64,000 bases of DNA, taken from assembly GCA_031446145.1 (NCBI GenBank), contig CP132903.1, positions 62,001 to 126,000 on the forward strand, read 5' to 3'. The notes beneath the pieces were generated by a model. The model was not told where the DNA came from and did no database searches. It saw only the letters and a program-made list of their open reading frames with translations. Source of the DNA: Arsenophonus sp031446145. GTDB lineage: Bacteria > Pseudomonadota > Gammaproteobacteria > Enterobacterales > Enterobacteriaceae. The translations under genes were made by a program, and so were the position numbers. Positions within the stretch are counted from its first letter, which is position 1, and each line of letters begins with the position of its first letter. Positions 1 to 10,167 of this stretch are shown piece by piece.

Positions 1-701
1 CACTTTTAATATCACTTAACTATCATAATAATTATTTAAATTAGGCAAGGAAAAAGTTATAAAAAAGAAAAATAATTACATAAATAACATGAACATTTAT
101 AAAAATTATGCAGAAAAATTTATAAATTACATATAATTTTAATAACTATCCCTAGATAGTTTATTTTGAATTTTTTTAACAAGAAATTATTTTTTATATA
201 GATCAAAGATATACTTTGATAAAGTTTTTTTCTATAAAGAAATGTTATCAAAGATATTTTTAAAAAAATATTTTACTAAAATAAATCTACTTGATTTTCC
301 TCTTAAAATTAAAGAAAACATGTTTTTTATATTTTAATTCTTCTTATCATGGAGTAATTATATAAAAAATTTTTGATTTAATATAAAGAATTGCGAAAAA
401 AATAATGATAAATTTTATAAAAAAAATTTCTATTAAATATTTAAAAAATAAAAAATATTTTTTAAAAAATTACCATTGTACTTTTTAATCAAGTAAGTTT
501 ATAAAAAATATTTTTTGGTTTAAAAAATATTATATTTTAAATGTGTTTTTAAAATAATCTTTTAGCATATCAAAACTTTTTTAATTCAAAATATAAAATG
601 AATATATTTTTTAATATAAATCTCATATAAAAAAGATGGATATTATCAAAAATAAATATTTTTAAGATTAAACATAACATTTACCATTTTTATTTATAAT
701 T
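1..701. other. gene-free A+T-rich stretch (expected lapB site)
   Basis: No ORF with recognisable protein content on either strand. In enterobacteria lapB (yciM) follows lapA directly, and here it would lie on the minus strand in this stretch, but no TPR-like coding sequence is readable. I infer loss or extreme decay of lapB. Nothing else identifiable. Confidence 0.6.
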
Positions 702-971
702 TTAAGATACTTTGACTAATTGATTTTCTAATCTTTTAATTTTACGTATTGCATAAGATAAAGTAATTAAGGTTTTAATATAACATATTCCGGTAAGTAG
801 AAAACCTAGCATAAAACCAATTATAAAAATAGTTGCTAATAAAGTCAATATTGAATAATCACCTTTATCAATTAAATAATTAAACGTCACGATTTGATGT
901 TCATTTAACAGAACTATTACAGAAATAATAAATATTACTATAAAAAGCAAAAAAAATATAAAATACTTCAC
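702..971 (-). CDS. lapA: LapA, lipopolysaccharide assembly protein A (YciS)
   Basis: Small inner-membrane protein of 89 residues with two hydrophobic segments (about 3-23 and 41-66) and a basic, probably coiled-coil tail ending KIKRLENQL, exactly as in E. coli YciS (102 aa). The family works with LapB in controlling LpxC turnover and LPS assembly. The QIVTFNYL strand between the membrane segments is the family signature. The C-terminus is about 13 residues shorter than in E. coli, which removes only a non-conserved tail. Its usual partner lapB is not visible downstream, so the function may have changed or be dispensable. The family assignment is seen directly; the role is known from E. coli. 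Confidence 0.9.
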   Translation of the reverse strand: MKYFIFFLLFIVIFIISVIVLLNEHQIVTFNYLIDKGDYSILTLLATIFIIGFMLGFLLTGICYIKTLITLSYAIRKIKRLENQLVKVS

Positions 972-1347
972 ATTTTTCCTATTATTGTTATATTACACTA
1001 AAGATTTAAAATCATTTTTTAAAAATTTTAAAACATTACAAAAAAAAATACAATAAAAACTAAATATTTATTTTTAAAATATTTTAATATACATATTAAA
1101 AATCATCATCTAAAAAAGCTTGCATATATAATATATACTTTTAAAGTACAATTTTTTTAAAAAACTTAATCTTTATTTAACTAAATAAAAAATATCCATT
1201 CAAATTTTTTTTGTAATTATTTTAAATAAAATATATTTTTTTCTTCTAAAAAAATCTACTAATCTAGTAAAATATATCAAAAAAGATAAATACCAATATA
1301 TAATTAAGATTTAAATAACATTTATTAATAAATAAGAGGTTTAATTT
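972..1347. other. gene-free spacer (expected pgpB site)
   Basis: Divergent spacer between lapA and ribA. E. coli carries pgpB here; no remnant is readable. It must hold promoters for both flanking genes, but base composition is too A+T-rich to call boxes with confidence. Confidence 0.5.
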
Positions 1348-1983
1348 ATGATTTATAAAAATAAAATGCATATCAAACGCATAGCTGAAGCAAAATTACC
1401 AACACTATTTGGAGATTTTTTGCTTGTTGGTTTCGAAGAAATCATTAATGGTAATAATCATATAGCACTGATTTATGGAAAAATTTCAAATAAAAAACCA
1501 GTTTTATCTCGTATACATTCAGAGTGTCTAACAGGAGATGCCTTATTTAGTTTACGTTGTGATTGTGGTTTTCAATTAGAAGCAGCACTGAAACAAATTG
1601 CTACAGAAGGTAGTGGAATTTTACTATATCATCGTCAAGAAGGTCGCAACATAGGACTTTTAAATAAAATCCGCGCCTATTGTCTTCAAGATCAAGGACT
1701 GGACACTGTTGAAGCAAATATAAAACTGGGGTTTAAACCTGATGAGCGTGATTTTACTGTATGTGCAGAAATGTATAAGTTACTTTCTATAGATAAAATT
1801 AAACTATTAACTAATAACCCAGAAAAACTAGCAATAATAAGAGAAGCCGGAATAAATGTAGTAGAACGCGTACCTTTGATTGTTGGACGTAATCCAAAAA
1901 ATAACAATTATTTAAATGTTAAAGCTAAAAAATTAGGTCATATATTACCTGATTTATGTATAAAAAATGATCTTTTAAAATAG
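1348..1983 (+). CDS. ribA: GTP cyclohydrolase II
   Basis: Catalyses the first committed step of riboflavin synthesis, converting GTP to 2,5-diamino-6-ribosylamino-pyrimidinone phosphate plus formate and pyrophosphate, in the cytosol. 211 residues; the core aligns without gaps to E. coli RibA (196 aa). The three zinc ligands are Cys60, Cys71 and Cys73 (SLRCDCGF), and the HRQEGRNIGL and VERVPLIVGRNP motifs are intact. The start at 1348 is chosen because AAGAGG lies 8 nt upstream (1334-1339); the internal Met7 matches the E. coli start, so a six-residue extension is possible. Stands alone, with acnA missing between it and cysB. Riboflavin synthase is also in this window (34827-35450), which supports a retained vitamin B2 pathway. 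Confidence 0.96.
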   Translation: MIYKNKMHIKRIAEAKLPTLFGDFLLVGFEEIINGNNHIALIYGKISNKKPVLSRIHSECLTGDALFSLRCDCGFQLEAALKQIATEGSGILLYHRQEGRNIGLLNKIRAYCLQDQGLDTVEANIKLGFKPDERDFTVCAEMYKLLSIDKIKLLTNNPEKLAIIREAGINVVERVPLIVGRNPKNNNYLNVKAKKLGHILPDLCIKNDLLK

Positions 1984-2841
1984 CTGTAATTTTTTAAAAA
2001 AATACTTTTTAGTATATAAAAATTATTAATTATATAAAAAATAATATATCTAAATTTCATAAAAAATATAATTTAAAAAAATATTTTTGTAAAAAAGTTT
2101 TTTATCAAAAATAAGATTTTATTAAAAATAAAAATAAGCCAAAAAAAATAAATTTTAAAATAGATCATGCAATACTATTAATACAATAAATATTGAACTT
2201 TATTAAAAGAAAACAAAAATATTTCTGAAAAAAAATATATTCATATATATCTAGATAAATGTTCTTCACTAAATTTTAAAAAAGTAAAATTATTATATAA
2301 TATAAAAGATAAATACCTCATAAAATATTTCAAATATATCAACTTATTAATTTTTAAAAATTATTGTATATTTTAAACATAAAAATTTAATATTAAACAA
2401 ACACTATATTAAGATATAACTCAATTAAACCGTTTTATAAATTTAAGATTTTATTGTTAATAAACAAATTATTAATAATACATATTGAGATAATATACAT
2501 TTTTACAATGCTAAAACATAATTTTTATTAAAAAATTAAATAGCCTAATACTTTAGAAGTATTAAGCTATTATCCAACATTGATAAATCTTAAAATTAAA
2601 AAATTTCAAAAAAAAAAATTAATTTATCAACTATATCTAAATTTTTTTCATTAAAAAAAACATTATTACAAATTAAAAAATATTTATTTGATCTTTTAAT
2701 GATAAAAAAATATGGAATCTTATCTTTTTAAAAGATTTTATTTAAATATTTTACTAATAAAAACATAAAAAATCTTTTATTTAAAAATAAAAATTTACAA
2801 AAAATTACTCAATTATCATAAAAGTTTCAAGAAATAAAACA
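1984..2841. other. gene-free spacer (expected acnA site)
   Basis: Convergent spacer between ribA and cysB. In E. coli the aconitase gene acnA lies here; no aconitase sequence is readable. The only structured element is the hairpin at 2539-2571. Confidence 0.55.
2539..2571 (-). terminator. hairpin downstream of cysB, possible terminator
   Basis: Inverted repeat with 15-nt arms (2539-2553 and 2557-2571), one A/C mismatch and a TAG loop. Read on the minus strand it is followed by a T-rich run. It sits about 270 nt past the cysB stop, so it could end cysB transcription or be a relic of the lost acnA region. Seen directly; function inferred. Confidence 0.3.
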
Positions 2842-3816
2842 TTATATCATTGGTAATGTTATACCCTTAAACATTTCTTCAATATCTTCATTTGAACGCA
2901 AAGAAATTGCCTTATCAATAATATCAGAAGTCAAATGTGGTGCAAAAAGCAAAATAAAATCGTACATATAAGTACGTAAAAAACTATTACGATGAAATCC
3001 AATTTTTGTAGTACTATAACTAAACTTATCTCGCATATCAATTACAACTAAATCTTGATCTTGTTCAGGATCTACTGCAATATTAGCAATAATACCTATA
3101 CCTAAACCTAATCTAACATAAGTTTTAATAACATCAGCATCGGTAGCTGTAAAAATAATTTTAGCTTTCAAACCTAATTTTTTGAACTCTTCATCTAATT
3201 CAGAACGTCCAGTAAAACCATGAGTATAAGTTACAATAGGATATTTAACTAATTCATTAATTGTAATATTTTTTTTGTTTGCTAAGGGATGATCAACTTT
3301 TACGATAATAGATCGATTCCAATGATAACAAGGCAACATAACTAAATCTTTATAAAGATGTAATGCTTCTGTTGAAATAGCAAAATCACTATTACCCTTA
3401 ATGACATCTTCCGCGATTTGTGTTGGTGAACCTTGACTCATATGTAATGATACTTTTGGATATTGTTTAATAAATTGCTTAATAACAGAAGGCAAGGCAT
3501 ATCTTGCTTGCGTATGTGTTGTAGCAATAGCTAAAATACCACGATCAGGATAAGTATGTTCAGCAACAACCGCTCGAATAGTATTGATTTTTGTCATTAC
3601 TTCTCGTGAAATTTTGATTATTGCTTTACCTGCTGGAGTAATATGAGTTAAATGTTTACCACTACGGCCAAAAATTTGTACCCCTAATTCAGCTTCTAAC
3701 ATACGAACTTGTTTACTTATACCTGGTTGTGATGTATATAAATTTTCAGCTGTTGATGAAACATTTAAATGATGATTTTCAATCTCTACAATATAACGTA
3801 ATTGCTGTAATTTCAT
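2842..3816 (-). CDS. cysB: CysB, LysR-type regulator of cysteine biosynthesis
   Basis: LysR-family activator of the sulfate-assimilation/cysteine regulon, responsive to N-acetylserine. It has an N-terminal winged helix-turn-helix (about residues 1-60, including TSQPGISKQVRMLE) and a periplasmic-binding-protein-like effector domain (about 90-300, with ATTHTQARY and TGRSELD). 324 residues, the same as E. coli. An in-frame ATG 12 nt upstream (3828) exists, but AAGGA abuts it too closely and gives normal spacing only to 3816, which also matches the E. coli start, so 3816 is preferred. Retention of a regulator in a genome this eroded suggests that sulfur assimilation is still controlled. Upstream neighbour on the same strand is topA, as in E. 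coli. Confidence 0.95.
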   Translation of the reverse strand: MKLQQLRYIVEIENHHLNVSSTAENLYTSQPGISKQVRMLEAELGVQIFGRSGKHLTHITPAGKAIIKISREVMTKINTIRAVVAEHTYPDRGILAIATTHTQARYALPSVIKQFIKQYPKVSLHMSQGSPTQIAEDVIKGNSDFAISTEALHLYKDLVMLPCYHWNRSIIVKVDHPLANKKNITINELVKYPIVTYTHGFTGRSELDEEFKKLGLKAKIIFTATDADVIKTYVRLGLGIGIIANIAVDPEQDQDLVVIDMRDKFSYSTTKIGFHRNSFLRTYMYDFILLFAPHLTSDIIDKAISLRSNEDIEEMFKGITLPMI

Positions 3817-4435
3817 ATTATTCAGCATCCTTAATAAAATTAAAAAATAACTATTTTATAACTAATGGAAATATTAAGCTGCTTTATTATAAACAAGAAT
3901 ATATATAATTGGAAATATTATAATATAAAGAATTTACTATAAAATTTTATTTTAAGTAAAGATGAAGTTATAATAAATTAGTTATATAAGCTTTATAAAA
4001 CTTATTAATCCACTGAACGTCAAAGTTAAAAATTATAACATTTATTTAACTATTAATTTGATACTTTAAAAACCATATTAATAAAAAATATTTATTTTGA
4101 TTACAAAAAATAGGTAATGTATAAAAAAGATTTTTTATGAATTTTCTAATCCTTTATATGAATATTTCTTATAAATATAGAATGTAAATCAAAAAATAAT
4201 TTTTATTGATTTACCATTATATTAATAGAGACTAAAAATCTAATTTATATATTTACTTCGATGATACTTATTTAACTTTAAATTTAGTGTCACGTAACTT
4301 TAAATTTTTGACTAAAAATATTTTTTATAATAAATATCATTAAAAAATTAATATAATGAAATATTATTTTTTAGTCATAAAAAATAATATTTATAAAAAA
4401 TACAAGTATAATATTTTTATATAAATAAACAATAT
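3817..4435. other. gene-free spacer between topA and cysB
   Basis: No coding sequence. Contains the perfect A+T hairpin at 4359-4392 close to the topA stop and must carry the cysB promoter. Nothing else recognised. Confidence 0.5.
4359..4392 (-). terminator. perfect 15-bp hairpin after topA, candidate terminator
   Basis: Arms 4359-4373 and 4378-4392 pair perfectly with a GTCA loop, 44 nt beyond the topA stop. The stem is entirely A/T, so thermodynamic strength is modest, and no clean U-tract follows on the minus strand. Position after the gene favours a 3'-end role; this is inference. Confidence 0.35.
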
Positions 4436-7036
4436 TTATTTACTATTTGTTATCCATTTATTATTAACATAAAATGCACTCCAACCAGTGCTTTTACCAT
4501 TTTTTTTCGAAACAATATATTGTTCCTTAGTTTTACGATTAAATTTAACAATTGTCTTATTTCCTTCAGGATCAATGATTGGAGCTTTTGTTAAATAAAT
4601 AAATTTAGATGGTAAACGTTTTTTGAACCTAATTAATTCTTCTACTAATGGCGTACGAGTTTCTTTAGATTTAGGGAAATTACTGGCAGCTAAAAATATT
4701 CCAGCAGAACCATCTTTTAATACAAAATGAGTATTAGTTGTTTTGCAAATTAATTCCGGTAATGGAATTGGTAACTCTTTAGGTGGGGAAATTTCACCAT
4801 TACTTAAAACCTTACGTATATTTTTGCAACTTCCATTTGTGCAACCCATATATTTTCCAAACTTGCCTATTTTTAAATGCATTTCAGAATTACATTTATC
4901 ACATGATATTATTCTATTATAGTCTTTAATAGAATAATTACCTTTTCTAATCTTATAACCATTGCATACCGGATTATTACCACATATATCTAATTTAGAT
5001 TGATTATCAATAAAATAACTATCCATTGCAGTACCACACTTAGTACATCTATCGCGTGCCCTTAAAAAATTTGTTTCAGCTTTCTCTACAGAAGAATCTG
5101 CTAAAAATGTCGACAATTCATCTTCGGGAATCAAATTAATAGTATTTCTACAATATTCTGATAATGAAAATTGATAACCAGAACATCCTAAAAAAACACC
5201 AGTTGTAGCATTTTTAATTCCCATTTTCCTATTACAATCTGGACATAAAATTGATGTTAATACCATCGGATTTAATCGCATACCACCATCTTCTGGACTT
5301 TGATACGCAATTTTAAGCTGCTTAATAAAAGAAGAAAAAAAATCATCTAAAACGCTCTTCCATTCAATGTGACCTTTTGCTATCAAATCTAATTGATTTT
5401 CCATTTTAGCTGTAAAATTACAATCCATCAATTCTTTGAAATTTTCATGTAATCGATCAGTAACGATTTCACCTATTTTTTCAGCATAAAAACGACGTTG
5501 TTTAATTTTTACATAACCACGTTCTTGAATATTCGAAATAATAATTGGATAAGTTGATGGCCTTCCAATTCCACGTTTTTCTAATTCTTTAATCAAAGAA
5601 GTTTCGGTAAACCTTGCAGATGGCTTAGTAAAATGTTGACTAAAAAATAATTCCTTTAGTTTTAATTTTGTGCCAACTGAAATATTTTGAAAAAATGTCT
5701 CTATTTTATTGTTATGCAAAAGAGGCATCACTTTCATCCAACCATCAAAATTTAAAAGACGACTTTTTGCTTGTAATAAAAAATCTCCAGCTTTAACAGT
5801 TAATATTTTTAAAGAAAATTTTGCTGGTTTCATCTGACAAGAAACAAATTGACGCCAAATAAGTTGATATAATTTTTTACTGTCCGGTTCTAAACCTTTT
5901 AAATCTTCAATGTTAACATAAATATTTGAAGGTCGAATAGCTTCATGTGCTTCTTGTGAACTTTTTTTATTCATATAAACATTTATTTTTTTGGATAAAT
6001 ATTGTTTACCAAAATTATCATAAATATAATCACGCACCATATTTATTGCATCTAAACTCAAATTGGTAGAATCAGTACGCATATAAGTTATATAACCTGC
6101 TTCATATAACATTTGCGCCATCATCATAGTCTTTTTGACACTAAAATTAAGACGTGTACTTGCTACTTGTTGAAGAGTGGACGTAATAAAAGGAGCATTT
6201 GGTTTACTAAAAGTATTTTTTTCTTTACATTCTAAAACTTGGTAATCTGTATTTTTTAATAAAAAAATAGCATCATCGATTTCTGTTTTTTTTTCAGGTT
6301 TAAATGTTTCGCCTTTTTTATTCACTACTTTCATCAGAAGTAATGTAGTATTATTTATATACAAATTTGCGTAAAGCTGCCAATACTCTTTAGATATAAA
6401 TGTCTTAATTTCACGTTCTCTTTTAACAACAAGACCTACGGCTACTGATTGAACACGTCCAGCAGATAATCCACGACCAATTTTTTTCCATAATAAAGGC
6501 GACAGCATATAACCAAAAACACGATCTAAAAAACGACGAGCTTGTTGAGCATGAACCCTATGAATATTTAATTCACAGGGATTATCAAAAGCAGTTTTAA
6601 TTGATTTTTTAGTTATTTCATTAAAAACTACACGACTAAAACGCTGATAATCACCACCGATCACTTCCCGTAAATGCCAAGCAATTGCTTCTCCTTCACG
6701 ATCAAGATCTGTTGCTAAATATATGTGTTCTGAATTAATGGCTAAAATTTTTAATTCAGAAACTATTTTTTCTTTTCCTGGCAAAATTTGGTAATTAGCT
6801 TTCCATCCATGATATGGATCAACTCCCATATTAGTGATAAGCAGCTCTTGTTTATTTTTAATAAATTTTTGATTTTTTTTTGTTATATTTCTTTTTTTTT
6901 GTGAGCTAAGCAGACTGCTTTTTAATAAATCGCGAATATGCCCAACAGTACTTTTAACAATATAGCTATTACCTAAATATTTATTGATTGTTTTAGCTTT
7001 TGTCGGAGATTCTACAATAACAAGAGCTTTCCCCAT
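4436..7036 (-). CDS. topA: DNA topoisomerase I
   Basis: Type IA topoisomerase that relaxes negative supercoils. 866 residues against 865 in E. coli. TOPRIM domain at the N-terminus (VIVESPTKAKT, then DLDREGEA); catalytic Tyr318 in YITYMRTDST, codon at 6083-6085; GRPSTYP motif; and a full C-terminal set of Cys4 zinc-ribbon modules (CPDC, CTKC, CDKC, and ending GWSAFYVNNKW). The variable loop after the first 40 residues is lysine-rich and its codons form two T9 tracts on the plus strand (6873-6881 and 6892-6900), both in frame. Keeping the zinc ribbons contrasts with the C-terminal shortening seen in some reduced genomes. Neighbours cysB and sohB keep enterobacterial order. Confidence 0.97.
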   Translation of the reverse strand: MGKALVIVESPTKAKTINKYLGNSYIVKSTVGHIRDLLKSSLLSSQKKRNITKKNQKFIKNKQELLITNMGVDPYHGWKANYQILPGKEKIVSELKILAINSEHIYLATDLDREGEAIAWHLREVIGGDYQRFSRVVFNEITKKSIKTAFDNPCELNIHRVHAQQARRFLDRVFGYMLSPLLWKKIGRGLSAGRVQSVAVGLVVKREREIKTFISKEYWQLYANLYINNTTLLLMKVVNKKGETFKPEKKTEIDDAIFLLKNTDYQVLECKEKNTFSKPNAPFITSTLQQVASTRLNFSVKKTMMMAQMLYEAGYITYMRTDSTNLSLDAINMVRDYIYDNFGKQYLSKKINVYMNKKSSQEAHEAIRPSNIYVNIEDLKGLEPDSKKLYQLIWRQFVSCQMKPAKFSLKILTVKAGDFLLQAKSRLLNFDGWMKVMPLLHNNKIETFFQNISVGTKLKLKELFFSQHFTKPSARFTETSLIKELEKRGIGRPSTYPIIISNIQERGYVKIKQRRFYAEKIGEIVTDRLHENFKELMDCNFTAKMENQLDLIAKGHIEWKSVLDDFFSSFIKQLKIAYQSPEDGGMRLNPMVLTSILCPDCNRKMGIKNATTGVFLGCSGYQFSLSEYCRNTINLIPEDELSTFLADSSVEKAETNFLRARDRCTKCGTAMDSYFIDNQSKLDICGNNPVCNGYKIRKGNYSIKDYNRIISCDKCNSEMHLKIGKFGKYMGCTNGSCKNIRKVLSNGEISPPKELPIPLPELICKTTNTHFVLKDGSAGIFLAASNFPKSKETRTPLVEELIRFKKRLPSKFIYLTKAPIIDPEGNKTIVKFNRKTKEQYIVSKKNGKSTGWSAFYVNNKWITNSK

Positions 7037-7249
7037 ATATTTACTTACCTAAAATATTGTATTTATAATTTTGCAATTAAATGATATTTTTTAAAATTAC
7101 ATTTGTCATTTTTCAGAAATAATCAGAATAATAAAATTATATTTTATATCTCAATTATTGATTTTGAATGATCATTTTTTATTAAAAGAATACTAATTAA
7201 CAAAAATATAATATGTATATATGATAAATTTCTAAATCGTACCTATAAT

Positions 7250-8272
7250 TTATAACTTGCGTTTTAATAACTGATCTATGTTTTCTTTTATGCTACCCAT
7301 TAACCGATCAAAAAAACGTCTAGGTGGAATATAACTTACTTCAATAATTTCACTACTGTCTATTTGTTTTAAAATTACATCATCACTCAATCCTATATCA
7401 TCAATTAAGCCCTTTTCTTTAGCTTGAATACCATACCAAAATTCTCCTGTTGCAACAGCATTAATATCCAAAGAAGGCCGATTTTGATGAACAAACTTTT
7501 TAAAAAGTTGATGAGTTGCATTTAAATCTTCTACAAATTTTTTGCGTCCATGTTCATTATTTTCGCCTAAAACAGTTAATGTTCTTTTATATTCTCCAGC
7601 TGTATGTAATTCTATATCAATATCATTCTTTTTTAATAAACGATGAATATTAGGTACTTGTGCAATAACTCCAATAGAACCAATAACAGAAAAAGGAGCT
7701 CCTATGATATGGTCAGCAACACAAGCCATCATATAACCGCCGCTTGCAGCTACCTTATCTACAGAAATAATTAACTTTAATCCTTTTTTTCGCAATCGGT
7801 ATAATTGAGAAGCTGCTAAACCATATCCGTGTATTACTCCACCTGAACTTTCAAGCCTAAGTAATACTTCATCTTTCTTATTAGCAATTGATAAAATTGC
7901 ATTAATTTCTTCACGCAATGCATAAACTTCATTAGCATTAATACTACCTTTAAAATTAATGACAAAAAGACATGGTTTTCTTACTGTTTTTTTTTCTATT
8001 TTAATAAGATTTTTTTCTTTTTTTTCTTTACTTTTTATTTTTTTTTTATGAGCTTTCAACCAAATTTTATATGCTATATCACTCATTGTTACTTGTTGCA
8101 TTTCTTGTTGACGTTCACGATAAATTTCACTTAAATTAACAATTTTTAAATCACCTTTTTTATTTTTTTTATTAGATATAACGCTAAAAAAAACAAATAA
8201 AATTAATATAACAGTAATTATAAAAGTAAGAGTTTTGGCAACAAATAATATGTATGATAAAATAAATTCCAC
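7250..8272 (-). CDS. sohB: SohB, inner-membrane serine protease (S49 family)
   Basis: Signal-peptide-peptidase-like membrane protease; in E. coli multicopy sohB suppresses htrA loss. 340 residues (E. coli 349). N-terminal membrane anchor at about residues 7-30, a charged lysine-rich linker (75-100), then the S49 catalytic domain with nucleophile Ser177 (VAASGGYMM) and general base Lys229 (GEYKR). Both catalytic residues are present. The start codon is GTG at 8272, supported by AAGGAT about 9 nt upstream and by alignment to the E. coli N-terminus. yciN, normally between sohB and topA, is missing. Confidence 0.93.
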   Translation of the reverse strand: MEFILSYILFVAKTLTFIITVILILFVFFSVISNKKNKKGDLKIVNLSEIYRERQQEMQQVTMSDIAYKIWLKAHKKKIKSKEKKEKNLIKIEKKTVRKPCLFVINFKGSINANEVYALREEINAILSIANKKDEVLLRLESSGGVIHGYGLAASQLYRLRKKGLKLIISVDKVAASGGYMMACVADHIIGAPFSVIGSIGVIAQVPNIHRLLKKNDIDIELHTAGEYKRTLTVLGENNEHGRKKFVEDLNATHQLFKKFVHQNRPSLDINAVATGEFWYGIQAKEKGLIDDIGLSDDVILKQIDSSEIIEVSYIPPRRFFDRLMGSIKENIDQLLKRKL

Positions 8273-10167
8273 AATTCTATCCTTCTTAAGAATACATAAA
8301 TCATTTTTTATAGAGAGGTCTTCTAAAAATACTTTTCACTTTATATAAATGAAGACAAATAAATTTAAAAAATATCATAATATATTATTAACGTAAATCT
8401 AATTGTTTTAAACAGAAAATATAATAACCGTGGATAATAAAAAATCATATACAAGAAATATTAAATGATTGACATCATACTCCAAAATTTTCTGTCATAT
8501 CAAAAAGAAAAATTAACAATAAAATAAGATAAATTATTTTACAGATTCAAAGTAATTAACAATTTTTGATTTTAAAAATCATATATAAAGAATTTATGTT
8601 AAATAAAAATATTTGTATAGTAAACTTTTTTTTACATTACGAAAAATATAAAACTTCTGCTACTTTTTACTTCTGTATTAAAAAAATATTTCATATTTAT
8701 TACAAAATCATTATCAAATAATTATTATTATGCTTTTTTAAAATCATTTTTTATAAAAAAAAGAGCATAGTTTTTTAAAAAATTATTTACATTATTATAG
8801 CTAATAACTGATACATGATTTACAACTTATAGAAATTATTAAAATTTATTTTTCAAAAATATAAATAAATCAAAATTTTTTATAAAAAATAATTTTATTG
8901 ATAAAAAGTGTTTTTATTACATAAAAAACAAAAAATGCAGCTTTATTTTTAATTTTTAATTTCTACTATTTATTTTTAAGTAAATTTGTTATAAAAACTG
9001 TCAATTTAAAAAACTTATGTTTAAATTTTATTTTTTCTTTTTTTATATATATTGATAAATAACATCACTATTTTTTATATAAAAAAACTAAATTAATATG
9101 TTAAATAAATAAAAATACATAATATATTTAATACTAATATTAAATACTAATACCAAACCTTTTTACTTCCTAAGTATAAATTTGATTTATTATCTATACT
9201 TTAATATTTTTATAAACAAATATAATAAAAATAAATTTTAACAAAAATCATATTATATTAAAATGAACAAATATTTCTATAAGTTTTATAATTTAAAATA
9301 ATAAGAATATTTTATATTAATGATTTTTAATAGGAATATAGATAAAATTATAAATTTTACATTTAAAAAATGAATATAAAATTACTTTAATTTATGAAAA
9401 AAATAAAAAAATTTCTTTTTTTAAAAAATATGCTTTATTTAAAGTTTTATTTTTTATTTATTATAAGAAAGAAAAAATATGATAACCATACTCTAAAAAT
9501 TAAAAGAATAATTCAAAAATGATCAATAATTAAAGAACGTTTTAAAAATATCTTAAATATTAAAAATATTAACAGTATATAATAAAAAATCAAAAAATCT
9601 ATATTGAAATATAAAATATATAAACTTATAATATATTTTCAAAAAATAAACTTATAAAATTTTATGAATATTTGAATGCAATGGAAATAGTTTTTTATAT
9701 TATCACAATATTATATAAAAAATTACTGCAATTTATTATCAAACCTATTTTTTTAAAAAAAACATAATGTCAATTACTTTTTTTTAAAAAATAACTAGAT
9801 TCCTTTCTTTTTAATCTTTAAAACAAAAACATAAATTTAATCTATTTTATTATATATTTTCATAAAATAAAAAAACAACACACAACAAAAATCTTTTCTA
9901 TATAACTATCAGTTTTTAATATATAAAAAATAATTTATAGATAATATAAAATATTTTAGTAAAATTTAAATTTAAAATGTTGCACGCAAAAAATAAAAAA
10001 TACAATTAAGAAAAAGTTAAAATAATGATGTTTTAAAAAAAATAAATAAAATTTTAACATAAAATGATTTTATAAGATCAATATTATTCCAATTTATAAT
10101 TGGAATAATATTGAAATAAAAATAAAATATTTTTTTATAATTAATAAATATAAATAACGGAGAGTTT
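8273..10167. other. 1.9 kb gene-free stretch upstream of gapA
   Basis: Both strands are densely interrupted by stops and composed almost only of A and T. No gene remnant recognised. The one clear structure is the perfect inverted repeat at 10078-10114 in front of gapA. Confidence 0.55.
10078..10114. promoter_or_regulatory. perfect 17-bp inverted repeat in the gapA 5' region
   Basis: Arms 10078-10094 and 10098-10114 are exact reverse complements with a TAT loop, and each contains the C/G-bearing core TTCCAATT/AATTGGAA. The centre lies about 72 nt before the gapA start. It may be a dyad operator, a leader hairpin, or a terminator left from a lost upstream gene. Symmetry is seen directly; function unknown. 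Confidence 0.5.
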
